From positions 1 through 35,725 of the forward strand of contig ML978353.1 in assembly GCA_010015745.1 (NCBI GenBank): a DNA stretch of 35,725 nt, read 5' to 3'. The notes below the pieces were generated by a model. It did not search any database. It had not been told where the DNA came from and saw only the letters and a program-made list of their open reading frames with translations. How positions within the stretch are numbered: the first letter of the stretch is position 1; each line of letters begins with the position of its first letter. Position numbers and translations under genes: made by a program. This document shows positions 18,557 to 28,827 of the stretch, one piece after another. Source of the DNA: Setomelanomma holmii. Its lineage: Eukaryota > Ascomycota > Dothideomycetes > Pleosporales > Phaeosphaeriaceae.

Positions 18557-19644
18557 CAGCACAGGAAGTGTGGCAACTCAATCATTGCGCCCCCCAGAGG
18601 ATTCCAGCGCCAACAACACTTTGCCCGGTCCGACTAATACCGCTGATTACTGCACATCGATGCTCCATGCCTGCGAACATACCTGCACGGAGAAGCATTG
18701 AGCTAAGAACTGCAGTCCTTTCTGCCAGTGCAGGTGGAAGAATGCCGATTTCTGCAAGGGTCACAAGTTGTGTCTTCTGGATGCACGCACGAGCGGAGGC
18801 AGCGAGGCCGAGATGCAAAGCCTCACCGGCGAGCTGTCCGAAGACTCTAGCGTTGACAACAACGTGCCCGGTCCGAGGGATCCCAATCCTTTTCAATGCG
18901 TGACCACCCTCCGCGCCTGCGAGGAGACTTGCGAGGACAAAAATTGGGCTAAGGATTGCCGGGCCTTCTGCGAGTGTAGGCACAAGACCTCTGTCGCGTG
19001 CAAGGGTGTAGGTCTCTGTAACCTGAGCACACGACACGAATGCGAAGCCGACGAAGTTAAGAGCCTGTCGCAACAACAACGCGAAGTCTACGACGTCGAA
19101 GATCTGATTCGGCGCGAACTCCAGGAAGTTTTGAGCACCTCTCCCATACACTCAAGTTCCGAGAACGACAACGCCGATACGATTGGAGCTAGCTCTGTGT
19201 TTCCCCCGGATCCAGTCAATCGCCTGTATTTGTGCTTCACGGCTGTTCGTGCGTGCGAGGCAACCTGCGTAGCTGAACATTCGTCCCAGACTTGCGAGGC
19301 TCTCTGCCAGTGTCACCTCAAGTCTGCTGCTGAATGCAAGGGGTTTAGGTCTGTGCAGCTTGCGCATACTTGGCCCGGTTGGCCGACACGAGGTCAACGA
19401 AGTTGAGGACTTGACAGAGGCGCAAATCCAGCATCTTGCTGGCGTGCGATTGGAAGACTTTGGCGCCGTGGGCAGTGCACTTCGTCCAAAGCATCCTCCC
19501 TACATCTTCTGGTGCGCCGCGTCCATCCGAAAGTGCGCGAAGTCTTGCCGGTCTAGGGGCCTAGCTGAGGACTGCACCGCTTTCTGCCAGTGCGAGCACA
19601 AGAATGCCGATGTGTGCAGCGGTGCGAAGTTGTGTAGGGATTGA
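18540..19644 (+). pseudogene. Cysteine-repeat family relic, four type B repeats with TGA and frameshift
   Basis: Four repeats obey C-x6-C-x3-C-x8-C-x3-C-x-C-x7-C-x5-C: from YCTSMLHACEHTC, QCVTTLRACEETC, LCFTAVRACEATC and WCAASIRKCAKSC. In the first, TGA at 18708-18710 replaces the Trp of the equivalent NWAKDC in the second (TGG to TGA). One extra base near 19347 shifts the frame inside the third, and the fourth continues in the new frame to TGA 19642-19644. The start at ATG 18540 has no signal peptide. Spacers are Ser/Asp/Glu-rich. The near-perfect cysteine spacing shows recent selection for a disulfide-rich, probably secreted protein. The type A relic immediately upstream suggests both repeat types once belonged to one locus, joined by a frameshift or a lost intron. 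Confidence 0.65.
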
Positions 19645-20344
19645 CCACCCAAGCGAGTGACCTTGATCAAGGTTTCAAGCTGAGTATTTGCCCCGTGGCA
19701 GCGGCAAGGAGCATCATTCGGGTGTATTTGACATCTAATTTTTCGTACCAATGGTAACTGAATGCGGAGTGAGCATTCACCATCGCACTACCTGGTAAAG
19801 AGCTGTAAGCATATAGCCAGATAGTTAAAGCAGCATCTGAATGCTATGATACCATAGAAAGAACGCCAATCTGAACAAGGCTTGTACATCTCCAACTCGC
19901 TTGACGTTGCAGGTGTAATGCCACCCAAGCATTCCGCCGATGTGCTGACCAGAGGGAATAGTGACCAGATGCCCGAGTCAAATTGGACGGTCTTGGGTAC
20001 GGAGATGTGCAAAACGAGCACATGAACGTCCCTCATACCCCCAATTGACTCTGTTCTTCAAGTTTGACAACATTGTCTCGATTCGATTGCAATGACTTAG
20101 GCAGTGGTATCCCCGCCAGGACCCTGGATCAAAGCGGGGCCGCGGCCCCAGATCTCAAGAAGATGCCTCGGATACCCTTGCCCACCAACATGACGTTGTC
20201 GGCGATTCTCGGTTCATCGAATCTGAGTCGCATCTTCAACAATGCAACCTCTAAGAAATAGTCTCTTCTGTTCTCTCTACTTGCTCCCCCTCCTCGCCCT
20301 CACGCGCATATAAGCCCAACTGACGAAACCTCGCGATCTCCAAC
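19645..20344. other. Intergenic region and promoter of the alcohol dehydrogenase
   Basis: No gene is supported. Just before the ADH there is a C/T-rich tract (about 20270-20300) and TATAAG at 20309, only 36 bp before the ATG, so that box is unlikely to be the sole core promoter for the start chosen. Confidence 0.4.
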
Positions 20345-21436
20345 ATGACCTCCCCCACGCAATTCCACGGCTGGCTTGCGCATGACAAGTCTGCGGCTGA
20401 AGGAAACATGACATGGTCTGCCTTCACGCCCAAGCCATTCAACGACATCGACATCGACATCAAAATCTCGCACTGCGGCATCTGCGGCTCCGACGTGCAC
20501 ACGCTACGCTCCGGCTGGGGAAACACGCACTACCCAACCTGCGTCGGGCACGAAATCGTAGGCCATGTCGTGCGTCTCGGCTCCTCGGTCCAAAAGTTCA
20601 AGCTGGGTGATAGAGTAGGCGTCGGCGCGCAGGCGTTTTCGTGTCTGAAAGATTCGTGTGAAGAATGTAGCAACGGGCTCGAACAGCATTGCACGAAAAT
20701 GGTGGGCACGTATAACGGCAAATATCCAGATGGAAGCTGGAGTATGGGCGGGTACGCAAGCCACGCACGTGTGCCTGCGCATTTCGCCATCGCTATACCC
20801 ACGGGGTTGAAGAGCGAAGACGCTGCGCCGATGATGTGTGGCGGAATCACAGTGTACGCGCCGCTGCGCAACAACGGCGCTGGGCCAGGGAAAAGGGTGG
20901 GGATTGTGGGTGTTGGTGGGCTGGGGCATTTTGGGATATTGTTCGCGCGGGCGCTGGGGTGCGAGAGCGTTGTGGCGATTAGCCGGCGGCGGAATAAGGA
21001 GGGTGATGCAAGGGCGATGGGGGCGATGGAGTATATTGCTACGAGCGAGGATGACAAGTGGGCGAGGAAACATAGTAGGAGTTTGGATTTGATTGTTAGC
21101 ACCGTCAGCGCGCCGGATATGCCGCTGGAATCGTATCTTCGGCTCCTACGCACGGGTGGCTCGTTCATTCAGGTTGGCGCGCCAGAGGATAAGTTGCCGC
21201 CAATCGCTGCGTTTGGGCTGATTGGCAAGGGGTGTAAGATTGGGGGAAGTCAGATTGGAAGTCCGAGCGATATCGAAGAGATGTTGAAGTTTGCGGCGGA
21301 GAAGGGTGTTAAGCCGTGGGTGCAGAAGAGGAGTATGACGGAGGCAAATCGGAGTGTGGTGGAGATGGAGGAGGGCAAGGCGAGATATAGGTATGTGCTT
21401 GTCAACACGGATACGGAAGAGAGGGCGAGGATGTGA
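20345..21436 (+). CDS. NADP-dependent medium-chain alcohol dehydrogenase, ADH6/cinnamyl type, 363 aa
   Basis: Zinc-dependent MDR enzyme that interconverts aldehydes and alcohols with NADP(H), probably cytosolic. Catalytic zinc ligands are C47 (HCGICGSD), H69-E70 (CVGHEIVG) and C165 (MMCGGITV). The structural zinc is held by C100, C105, C108 and C116. The Rossmann glycine motif GVGGLGHFG is at 189-197. Basic residues after the second strand (ISRRRNK, 212-218) favour NADP over NAD, as in yeast ADH6. Length and start (MTSPTQFHGWLAHDK) match the family, and there is no intron. The closest characterised relatives reduce cinnamaldehyde- and furfural-type aldehydes, but the substrate here is unknown. 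It converges on the monooxygenase gene, with 121 bp between the stops. Confidence 0.92.
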   Translation: MTSPTQFHGWLAHDKSAAEGNMTWSAFTPKPFNDIDIDIKISHCGICGSDVHTLRSGWGNTHYPTCVGHEIVGHVVRLGSSVQKFKLGDRVGVGAQAFSCLKDSCEECSNGLEQHCTKMVGTYNGKYPDGSWSMGGYASHARVPAHFAIAIPTGLKSEDAAPMMCGGITVYAPLRNNGAGPGKRVGIVGVGGLGHFGILFARALGCESVVAISRRRNKEGDARAMGAMEYIATSEDDKWARKHSRSLDLIVSTVSAPDMPLESYLRLLRTGGSFIQVGAPEDKLPPIAAFGLIGKGCKIGGSQIGSPSDIEEMLKFAAEKGVKPWVQKRSMTEANRSVVEMEEGKARYRYVLVNTDTEERARM

Positions 21437-21557
21437 AGACGGCATTACGACTTGAACTCGGATGATGATGCTGCTGCAGTGCTCCTCAGTCGCTAGCCAA
21501 CGGTGGTAAGATATCTAAGCGCGTCTAAGGGTATCAAGAAATGCTCACATCGCACCA

Positions 21558-22925
21558 TCATGCATCGGTCTTCTTCATGCCCTTCGTGAACAGCGGACTC
21601 TGCTTCACCTTCTCCCAGTCATGCAGCAACTTCGTATTCGCATTCCCATCCCGGACCTCAGTTCCTCCGCGCTTGATCATCTCGTCCTCAAAGGCGGTAA
21701 TCGTCTCTCCTCGATTTGCTCCTCGAGCGATCTTGGTCAGAGCGTCCCTGAGCTTGCCAGCATCTGTCACGGAATGATTGAGTCCTTGCCCACGCTGGTA
21801 GGTCATGGGGTGGCACGCATCGCCAACCAGGGTGACGAGTCCATTTTGGTTGTTCCATCGATGACCTTCGGCGCTAGGATCCCAAGATGTCAGGCCCATG
21901 TACCATACTTGCGCATCATCTGAAGTCCATTCGTACGCGCTTTTCCAAGGATCGCAGAACTTCTTCGCAAGCTCCTTTTGTTGTGCGAGACATTGAGCAT
22001 CGGTCCAGTCCTTGGTCGCTTCCTGCTCTTCCAAACTGCTTTGCCATGAGATGTAAAAGAAGAAAGTCCATGATGAAGGGTCATCCGCAATCGCTGCATC
22101 CTGCATGCCGAAGAAGGCAAAGGTGTTGCTCGGATTTGCACTCGCGAGGAACAGTGGGTGAAAGGTGCGCAAGTACAAGGCTTGCTCTTTCGTGAACTTC
22201 CGCTGGACGAATGTGGCTGCGTAGGGCAGTCTGTTGATGGTGCCGAGCTCTGCTCCAAGTAGAATCTGTCTTGTCGCCGAACGAGCACCATCTGCGCCGA
22301 CCAGCATGCTCCCGACTTCGCTTGACCCATCGGCGAAGTGGGCCGTTACCGACTGACCATTGGTCGCATATGAGACATCAACAAGTCGCTTGTTGTACTG
22401 CATCTCCAGCCCCTCCGAAAGAAGATCCCGCAGCTTACTTCGGCGCAGTCGATAGAAGGGACCGAAAGTGAAAGCAGCCATGGTCTCTCCCGTGTCCCCT
22501 TTGAGCCAATTCAGCGTGTCCAGCTCTTTTGTGGGAACATGCGGATCAGCCTGCACGCTTTGAATGCGGTCCCACCAGCCATCTGGCATGAGGCTTTTGA
22601 GCACAGGCGCGCCCCAATGCAGGCCCATGTTCCAGTCGCGCTCGCGATGCTGCGAGGCATTCTTCTCGAACACGATGCATTTTAGCCTAGCCTATCACAG
22701 TGAGCTTGGGCGGTTTTTAAAGGACACAAAGGGCCCGCGCCGCAATGCTGCGCGATCGTCCGACTCACCTTGCGGAGCCCTTGGGCAAGAGCGAGGCCGG
22801 TGGTTCCTGTCGACCAGTGAGACAGGCGCAAGTGAGGGAACGTGGATTGGGTTCGACGTACCGGACCCGATAATAAGGATAGGCAGCGTGTCGACTGCTG
22901 CGCCGCCCGACACCGATGCCACCAT
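21558..22925 (-). CDS. FAD-dependent aromatic-type monooxygenase (FAD_binding_3), three exons, 411 aa
   Basis: Minus strand: exon 1 22925-22862, exon 2 22806-22769 (38 nt), exon 3 22691-21558; introns of 55 nt (GTACGT...ACAG) and 77 nt (GTGAGT...ATAG). Splicing joins three frames into LPILIIGSGTTGLALAQGLR: the FAD dinucleotide motif GxGxxG at 20-25 with the ribose-binding Glu at 43 (VFEKN). The DG motif is GADGARS at 167-172 and the second FAD motif GDACHPMTYQRGQGLNH starts at 324. These three motifs define group A flavin hydroxylases (salicylate/phenol hydroxylase and tailoring enzymes), which use NAD(P)H and O2. The start is ATG 22925; nothing suggests a targeting peptide. It is divergent from the methyltransferase, so the two may be co-regulated. 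The substrate is unknown. Confidence 0.9.
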
Positions 22926-23408
22926 GATCACCTTTGGGGTTGCACTGCCTTTGCTCCTGGTTGAGCACACGACCTCTCCGGTGCTTCCTGCAGCGACGTT
23001 GGACGAGGAGGCGATTTTGTCAACATATATCCGCGGAGTGTGAATGGTGGGTGGCCCACGTTGTCCCACGCCATGACATTTGCCCAAAGCGGCAAGGCCT
23101 TCGCTCGCCTACCCCTACACCTCCACTTCCATGCCATGCAAACGCGTCTCGGTGCAATTGCGCGAGTCCAGTGCCGCCGGAAGCTTGGCCGGATCGTCGC
23201 AATGTGGAGGTGCCGCGCTTATTTGAATTGGACGCAGCATGTGGGCAGACGTGGGCTCATACGGACAAAGACTGCAGTCGAGGCCATGAGGCTAATGACG
23301 ACTGTACCCTTCCGGCGGGACGGGCCTCGTTGTATGTAATCACTAGCAAGCAGCCTCGTATAATCATGTCCCTCCGTCCGCACGCTGTCGCTGCTGCACG
23401 CAACAACC
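22926..23408. promoter_or_regulatory. Shared intergenic region of the divergent monooxygenase and methyltransferase
   Basis: The 483 bp between the two start codons must carry both promoters. Short frames here show no domain. I see no clear TATA box or long palindrome. Confidence 0.4.
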
Positions 23409-24633
23409 ATGGAGGCGTCGTCGTCCAAGAAGCCGCTCGAAGAGCACGGCATGTACGCTCAGGGCCAGGATAGCGCCGTTGCACTGCAGGACGTTGCCGA
23501 ATCTTCCCACACGCAATCACAGCCAACGCCGGCATACAATTCCGAGAGCCTCGACGAGACGACAGCGGGAGAGGACAACGACGGTGCGCTGGACTTCGAG
23601 TCGGACTCGGCCTTGGACAGCGGGAGTTTGCTGGGCGACGAGACAGACACGCTTGCCTCGTCCATTCTGCACCACCGCATCGAGAATGGGCGGCAGTACC
23701 ACGCATACCGCGACGGCGCATACTGGGGGCCCAACGACGAGCTGGCGAAGGAGATACTCGACTTTGCGCACCACATGTACCTCTTGACCCTCGACCAGAA
23801 GCTGCACCTCGCGCCGATACGAGACCTGCAGACAGTGCTAGACGTGGGCACCGGCACGGGGATCTGGGCGATTGTAGGAACCTCGCATACTCTACGTGCA
23901 CCTCACATGCTAACAGGCACAGGACATGGCCGACCAATACCCCTCCGCCACCGTCACCGGCACCGACCTCTCCCCCATCCAACCCGAGTGGGTTCCTCCC
24001 AACTGCCACTTTGAAATCGACGACGTGTCGCTCGAATGGACCTTTCCCCCGTCGCACTTCGACTTCATCCACATCCGCGAGCTGTTCGGCTGCATACCCG
24101 ACTGGGACTTCTTCCTCGCACAGGCATACCACCACACCAAGCCCGGCGGCTGGGTCGAGATCGTCGAGCACAGCGTGCAGCCAGTCGCGGACGATGGGAG
24201 TATGGGGCCTGATCATTTCTACCACACGTGGGGCAAGGTGGTGATTGAGATGGGCGAGAAGTTTGGCAAGAGCTTTACGGTTTGGGCAGAGAGTGCGGAG
24301 CGCATGCGGAAAGCGGGGTTTGTGGATGTTGTCGAGGTGCCGTATAAGTGGGCAATGAATGGGTGGCCGAAGGATGGGAAGGAGAAGGAGATTGGACGGT
24401 GGAATCAGTTGAGGTTGATGGACGGGGTTGAAGGGTTTATGTTGAGGTTGTTGACGCAGGTCGGAGGGGTGAGCAGGTCTTTCTGGTTTGAGGTGATGAT
24501 AATGGCTAATGATTGATAGTGGTCTGTTGCGCGAGCACAGGTACATCTTGCGCAGATGCGGAGAGAGCTGAAGAGTACGCGAACACACGCCTATCTCCCG
24601 GGCACGGTGGTCTATGGTCGAAAACCACTATGA
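23409..24633 (+). CDS. LaeA-like SAM-dependent methyltransferase, three exons, 374 aa
   Basis: Exons 23409-23873, 23923-24468, 24520-24633; introns of 49 nt (GTAGGA, GCTAAC, CAG) and 51 nt (GTGAGC, GCTAAT, TAG), all phase 0. Residues 1-80 are a disordered acidic/Ser-rich tail. The core starts at ILHHRIENGRQYHAYRDGAY, followed by motif I VLDVGTGTGIWAI (143-155, split from DMADQYP by intron 1), TGTDLSPIQP (motif II region), FDFIHIREL and KPGGWVEIVEH. The last exon supplies ARAQVHLAQMRRELKSTRTH and the ending VVYGRKPL. This is the family of LaeA and related fungal methyltransferases, some of which control or tailor secondary metabolism. It is probably not LaeA itself, since these genes are numerous. 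The start context AACCATGGAG is good. Confidence 0.9.
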
Positions 24634-24640
24634 CCTAACC

Positions 24641-24743
24641 GTTCCTTGGCTCTGTGTGCGCATTGTTCAGCGACGCATTGGAGGAGTCCTTCACGGACAA
24701 ATTTTCATGAGATACCCAGATCTAACACAACGCTAGAAATTCC
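24641..24743 (+). repeat. Direct repeat copy A (about 103 bp)
   Basis: Starts GTTCCTTGGCTCTGTGTGCG, 8 bp after the methyltransferase stop. It matches 29601-29702 in the same orientation with about nine substitutions and one 1-base gap. Flanks on both sides are unrelated. There are no clear inverted ends and no coding sense in either frame, so the nature of the unit is unknown. Confidence 0.8.
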
Positions 24744-24988
24744 TTATTGCAGCTATGCGCATCCATGGGTCTGATGATGTAATCGTCGTAAGTCGATCTG
24801 TTATCACGACCTTGGTCCAGTGACCCGTCTTCCCTCCTTCCTTCCCACGCTTCCCACCTCGGCAGTTTCCTCGTCGCATTTCCGCACGCAACTAAACAGT
24901 CCTTCGATCCATCACTTGCACCCTCTCCCTGCCAATCTCCCCTGCTTTCAGAGAGACCTTCCCTCACCCTCCTTCCGCTATCTCGAAC

Positions 24989-25357
24989 ATGGCTACTGCC
25001 ACAGCAATCAACGAAACCAACTAGAAAACAGTAGCGCGCTCTCGCGCTGCTCGTATCATCAGCGAGGCACCTTCCGCTCACCTTCCAAGCATCCACGAGG
25101 TCATCCGGGACCGCATCTGGCCCGTCCTTGCGAATTGGCTACACGATCCGTTTGGCCCCTGCACTCGCACTGTCGAGCGCGACGAAGCTGGCAAGGATGA
25201 TGCGCCTTCCGTCACAATATACATTACATGCACGACCTTGCCAGCATGTGACTTGCAACAGTCCATCCTAGGTAGCACATATCTTCTGATCCCGAACAAA
25301 CTCGAGGATGATGGCCGGATTGTTGTCGTCATTAGGGAAGGATCCTCAACGGGCTGA
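24989..25357 (+). pseudogene. Short copy of an unnamed domain, in-frame TAG at codon 12
   Basis: ATG 24989 (CGAACATGG context) opens a frame that meets TAG at 25022-25024 and then runs cleanly to TGA 25355-25357. Readable text includes HLPSIHEVIRDRIWPVLANW, DPFGPC, APSVTIYITCTTLP and STYLLIPNKLED. It aligns with the minus-strand locus near 30330-30110 (LNEVVRDRILPFYADW, LGPCSR, ISVEIYITCKTLP, STLLLVPDK), so the two are paralogous copies of one domain. This copy ends before the second half seen there. The TAG may come from a CAG. I do not recognise the domain. Confidence 0.55.
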
Positions 25358-26036
25358 CATGATTTAGCTTAAGAACTGAGAATGTTCACCATACGCGCTG
25401 CGAGGACTGCTCAAGGTAAATGTGACGTGCAAGGTTTTGCAAGTGAGCTAATGGCCAAAGTTAGGAACTTCCAGTGCTAGAATTAAGTGGTCATGCCGAT
25501 GCCAACTGGACGACAGCTCTGTCGACTAAAAAATTCGTCCGACCACAATTTGAGGACGGCATTGGCCAAGAAATCGCTCGGCTCCTCCCGATGGGCCTGG
25601 ACGTTTTCCCGTCCTTCTAGCGCTAAGCTAGAAACGCCTCGCAAGGCTGCTGTGCGCTAAGTCTTAGCTCAAAGGCTTGAAGAAGGCTAGCGTCGCCCCT
25701 GGCTTGCTCTTTGCTACCCTGATGGAGACAACACCAATGGTACAAGGTATTGTCAATGGGTCTAAAGATACCTACGGTATTTGCGATCAGCATGGCCTTT
25801 GGGTACATGCTGGCTCGAAAACCTGGAGTGGGACCGCTAGGACTAAATTTCGTCTTTGCCATGGAGCGATCTGGAATGGATCTGGGTAGCTTCTATAGCA
25901 AGTCCCAAGTCACGCAGATTGGTTGTGCCTAGCGTCTTCTTCGTTGAGGTACGTACTTAGTTTCAACTCCCCCTTCTCGCACGTTTCGACGAAATTGAGG
26001 CTTCGATATCGATGCTGTATTGGCACCCTTTGCATC
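25358..26036. other. Relic-like stretch, no gene called
   Basis: Two short plus-strand frames at 25677-25889 and 25750-25932 overlap in different frames and look like decayed coding DNA (many Gly, Trp and Cys), but I cannot assign either. Stops in all frames elsewhere. Confidence 0.35.
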
Positions 26037-28827
26037 ATGAGACTCTCGGCGCTCATATCGTTCCTGTGTCTCACCTCGGTCGGGTCATTCGCATAACGGA
26101 CGAAAGTTTCAAAAGACGCAACCTGTGATGGTACAAAGTGATATACCTGCCTTCAATCCGGTACGAGACAAGCGCTAACTTTGATCGATATTATCCTGGC
26201 GCGCTGACACATATAGCATGGGGAAAACTGCTGTTCGGCGTACGGTTGGTGTGATTCTACCAGCGCGTACTATGGCGCGGGCTGCAATGCTAAATTCAGA
26301 TCTTGTGCCTCAATATCGTCGAGTACTAGAATAAGTGCTCGAACGGGTTCCACCTCTTCGCGAGCCGCGTCTCCGTCTCCACAACCGGTGTCCACGGATG
26401 CTCGTTGCGGGCTCGCCTTTGGCCGTCGCACTTGTCTGGGGTCAAGACGGGGTGACTGTACGTCTGTTCAGTCATGACAGGGTTAGAACCTTTGCATATA
26501 CTGACTTGTGGCAGGTTGCAGCCAATACTCTTATTGTGCATCTACGAGTGGTAAGCGCGTCGGAACATCACTCCCAAAACATACGGACCAGAGCTAACAC
26601 GATTGATTCCAGCCTAATGCGACACGAATACTTGTCAGCAAGATTTTGGTTCGTGCTATGCTGCCTTGTCGCGTTCGAGCGTGCCGTCTTCTTTTGCTAC
26701 CTCAAGATCGTCTTCATCGAGTGTACGCTCTGGAAGTAGCACCTCGCCATATCGGTCGACAAATATTAGTCAGACATGGTCAAATCGTTTGTCGACGTCT
26801 TCAGCAACTTCCGTCCTCCAAAGTACTTCGAGAACAACGTCTAGCTCCGTGCCGCCACCTACGAGCACATCGACTCTCTCCATAACGTCATAAATCTCGT
26901 CCTCGAGAAGCTCTCTTGTTGTCTCTGCATACTCGGCGTCTTCTTCGATCTGGACTAGCTCTTCGACACTTGTAGCCTCGTCAATTTCTTCAACGCCAAT
27001 CTCCTCAACGCCAATCTCTTCAACGCCAGTTTCTTCAATGCTAGGCTCTTTGACAACGACTCCAGGCTCATCAACCACCGCTACAACATCTGTCATACCT
27101 TCATCGGCGTCCTGCGCCCCTACCTGCACAACTTACGAAGGAACCTTTAATCAGAGCTGCGATGGTACCAACAACAACAAATGTAAGGCAGATTACAACA
27201 TACAATGTGGACAGAGGCCCATCAGGCCCCAAGAGCTCACACGGGCGCGGTACACCAGTGCAGATGCCTGTATCGACGCTTGTAATACAACGCCTCAATG
27301 CGTGGCTATTGTATACTTTTACGCCCGAGGTTCTTGCTCTCTGCTCAGCGCTGTCAGTGCAGATGCGTTGACGATGAATAGTGCTACGAATATGTGTATT
27401 CGGTGTGATGCAGGAGCAGGTGCGGGCGCGTCGAGTTCTGGATCTACGCAGAGTCTGAGTGCAACGACTCTTTCGAGCGATGATGTGCCTTTGAGGACGT
27501 CGACTGGATCTTCATTCTCGACGGTTCCTACCGGCACGTCCGCCGCTGCGAGCTCGTCTACTTCGGAATTGAGTGCATCTCAGTCCGCATCCAGGCGCCC
27601 TAGGCTTTTGGAAACACCAAGCGCATATTCTGTCTCGGTGATCTCCTTCAGCACTACAGATGTATCCGCAAGCTTTTCCTCAACCAGCTCACCAACACCA
27701 TCAACATGTCCCAACAATTCCGATCCAACCTGCACACCCTTCACAGGTCTTTTCCAGGGAACATGTCCTTCCAATAACGGCAACTGCCAATCCGGCTACA
27801 AGTACGTACTCCACCTCCTCCGTCTTGCCCACTTCCCCTGCGTCTGACTGCTAACGTACAAAATCCCAGAGTGCGCTGTAATGTCATTGCCAGCAGTCCC
27901 GTCACAATAATCAAACCCCTCTTCCGCGAAGACTTCGCTGCACACGACCCCCAAGCTGCGACTGCTGATGCGTGCATTGCCGCGTGCGATGTGCAGCCTG
28001 CCTGTGTGGCTGTCTTGTATCGGCCTGCGAGCGGAGCTAAGCAGTGTCAGTTGTACAGCTCGGTGGGTGGCAGTTGGACGACATCAACTGGGTTCAATGT
28101 ATATGAGAGGATTTGTGGGCGTGGGGCCTCGAATATGCCTACCCCGTCTTCCACTCCACGGACTCCCCCCAGCGTTATGAACGTATCCTCAAGCTTCGCA
28201 TCAAGCAGTTCAGCACCTTTGAGCTCGAGCATACCCACGCTGACCCTAGTATCTCAATCCGCCGGCAGTAGCGATCCGCCTTCGAGTACGCCAACCACAT
28301 CTTCCACCTCAGGGACTTCGTCCAGCATTACGGGCGTGTTGAGCTTCTCGTCCATCAGCTCGTCATCCTCAACCTCGAGCATATTCTCGCCAACGCCATC
28401 GACGCTTCAGGGACGCGTGTCCTTCTAAAGACCTTACCTGCTAGTCTGGTTATAAGTAAGTTTCTCGCCATGCCCCCAACTGACGTCCCTCTCCCCAACT
28501 ATGCCTCCAAATCCAACTATCATGCACATGCTAACTCCTACGAGAAGGCGTTGTGGTTATCTCGTACAAAGCCCCACGTCACCCTCATCATACCTTACCT
28601 TTTATGAAGACGGTACCTCCGGTGGCAGTCGACACGCGCCCGAGGCGGCGACGGTAGATGCGTGTGTTACAGCGTGCGATGCGCGATCAGAGTATAAGGT
28701 TCTGTCGTATTCGAACTTTGTATCTAGAGGAGGCAACACCTAGTGCCGGTTGTATAGCGCGTATCTGATTGGTTACCTTCGCAATAGCGATATTGTCACG
28801 GTTACAATAGTATGTGATCGTGTGTGA
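26037..28827 (+). pseudogene. Decayed secreted chitin-binding (CBM18 x2) and PAN/apple-like (x3) protein
   Basis: ATG 26037 starts a signal peptide (MRLSALISFLCLTSVGSFA) that ends in TAA 26094-26096, and TGA 26139-26141 follows. A first hevein-type module reads GENCCSAYGWCDSTSAYYGA, where a Cys has become Tyr. A second reads ARCGLAFGRRTCLGS, then across an intron (26458-26514) CCSQYSYCASTS, and across another (26551-26612) meets TAA 26615-26617 where Tyr is expected before CDTNTCQQDFGSC. A long Ser/Thr linker (TAA 26891-26893) leads to PAN-like modules: SCAPTCTTYEGTFNQSC with ADACIDACNTTPQCVAIVY; CTPFTGLFQGTCPSNN with ADACIAACDVQPACVAVLY (intron 27802-27869); and VDACVTACDARSEY with TAG 28741-28743. 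Hevein modules bind chitin; PAN/apple modules bind protein or carbohydrate. At least five stops plus frameshifts argue against a working protein. Confidence 0.65.

Noticed and set aside
18582..19151. 189-codon minus-strand frame
   Set aside because: Antisense to the type B cysteine repeats, whose strict cysteine spacing shows the plus strand is the coding one.
23257..24588. 443-codon open frame on the minus strand
   Set aside because: It is antisense to the methyltransferase, is low-complexity (Arg/Pro/His), ignores the two well-defined introns and has no domain. It is a shadow of GC-rich coding DNA.
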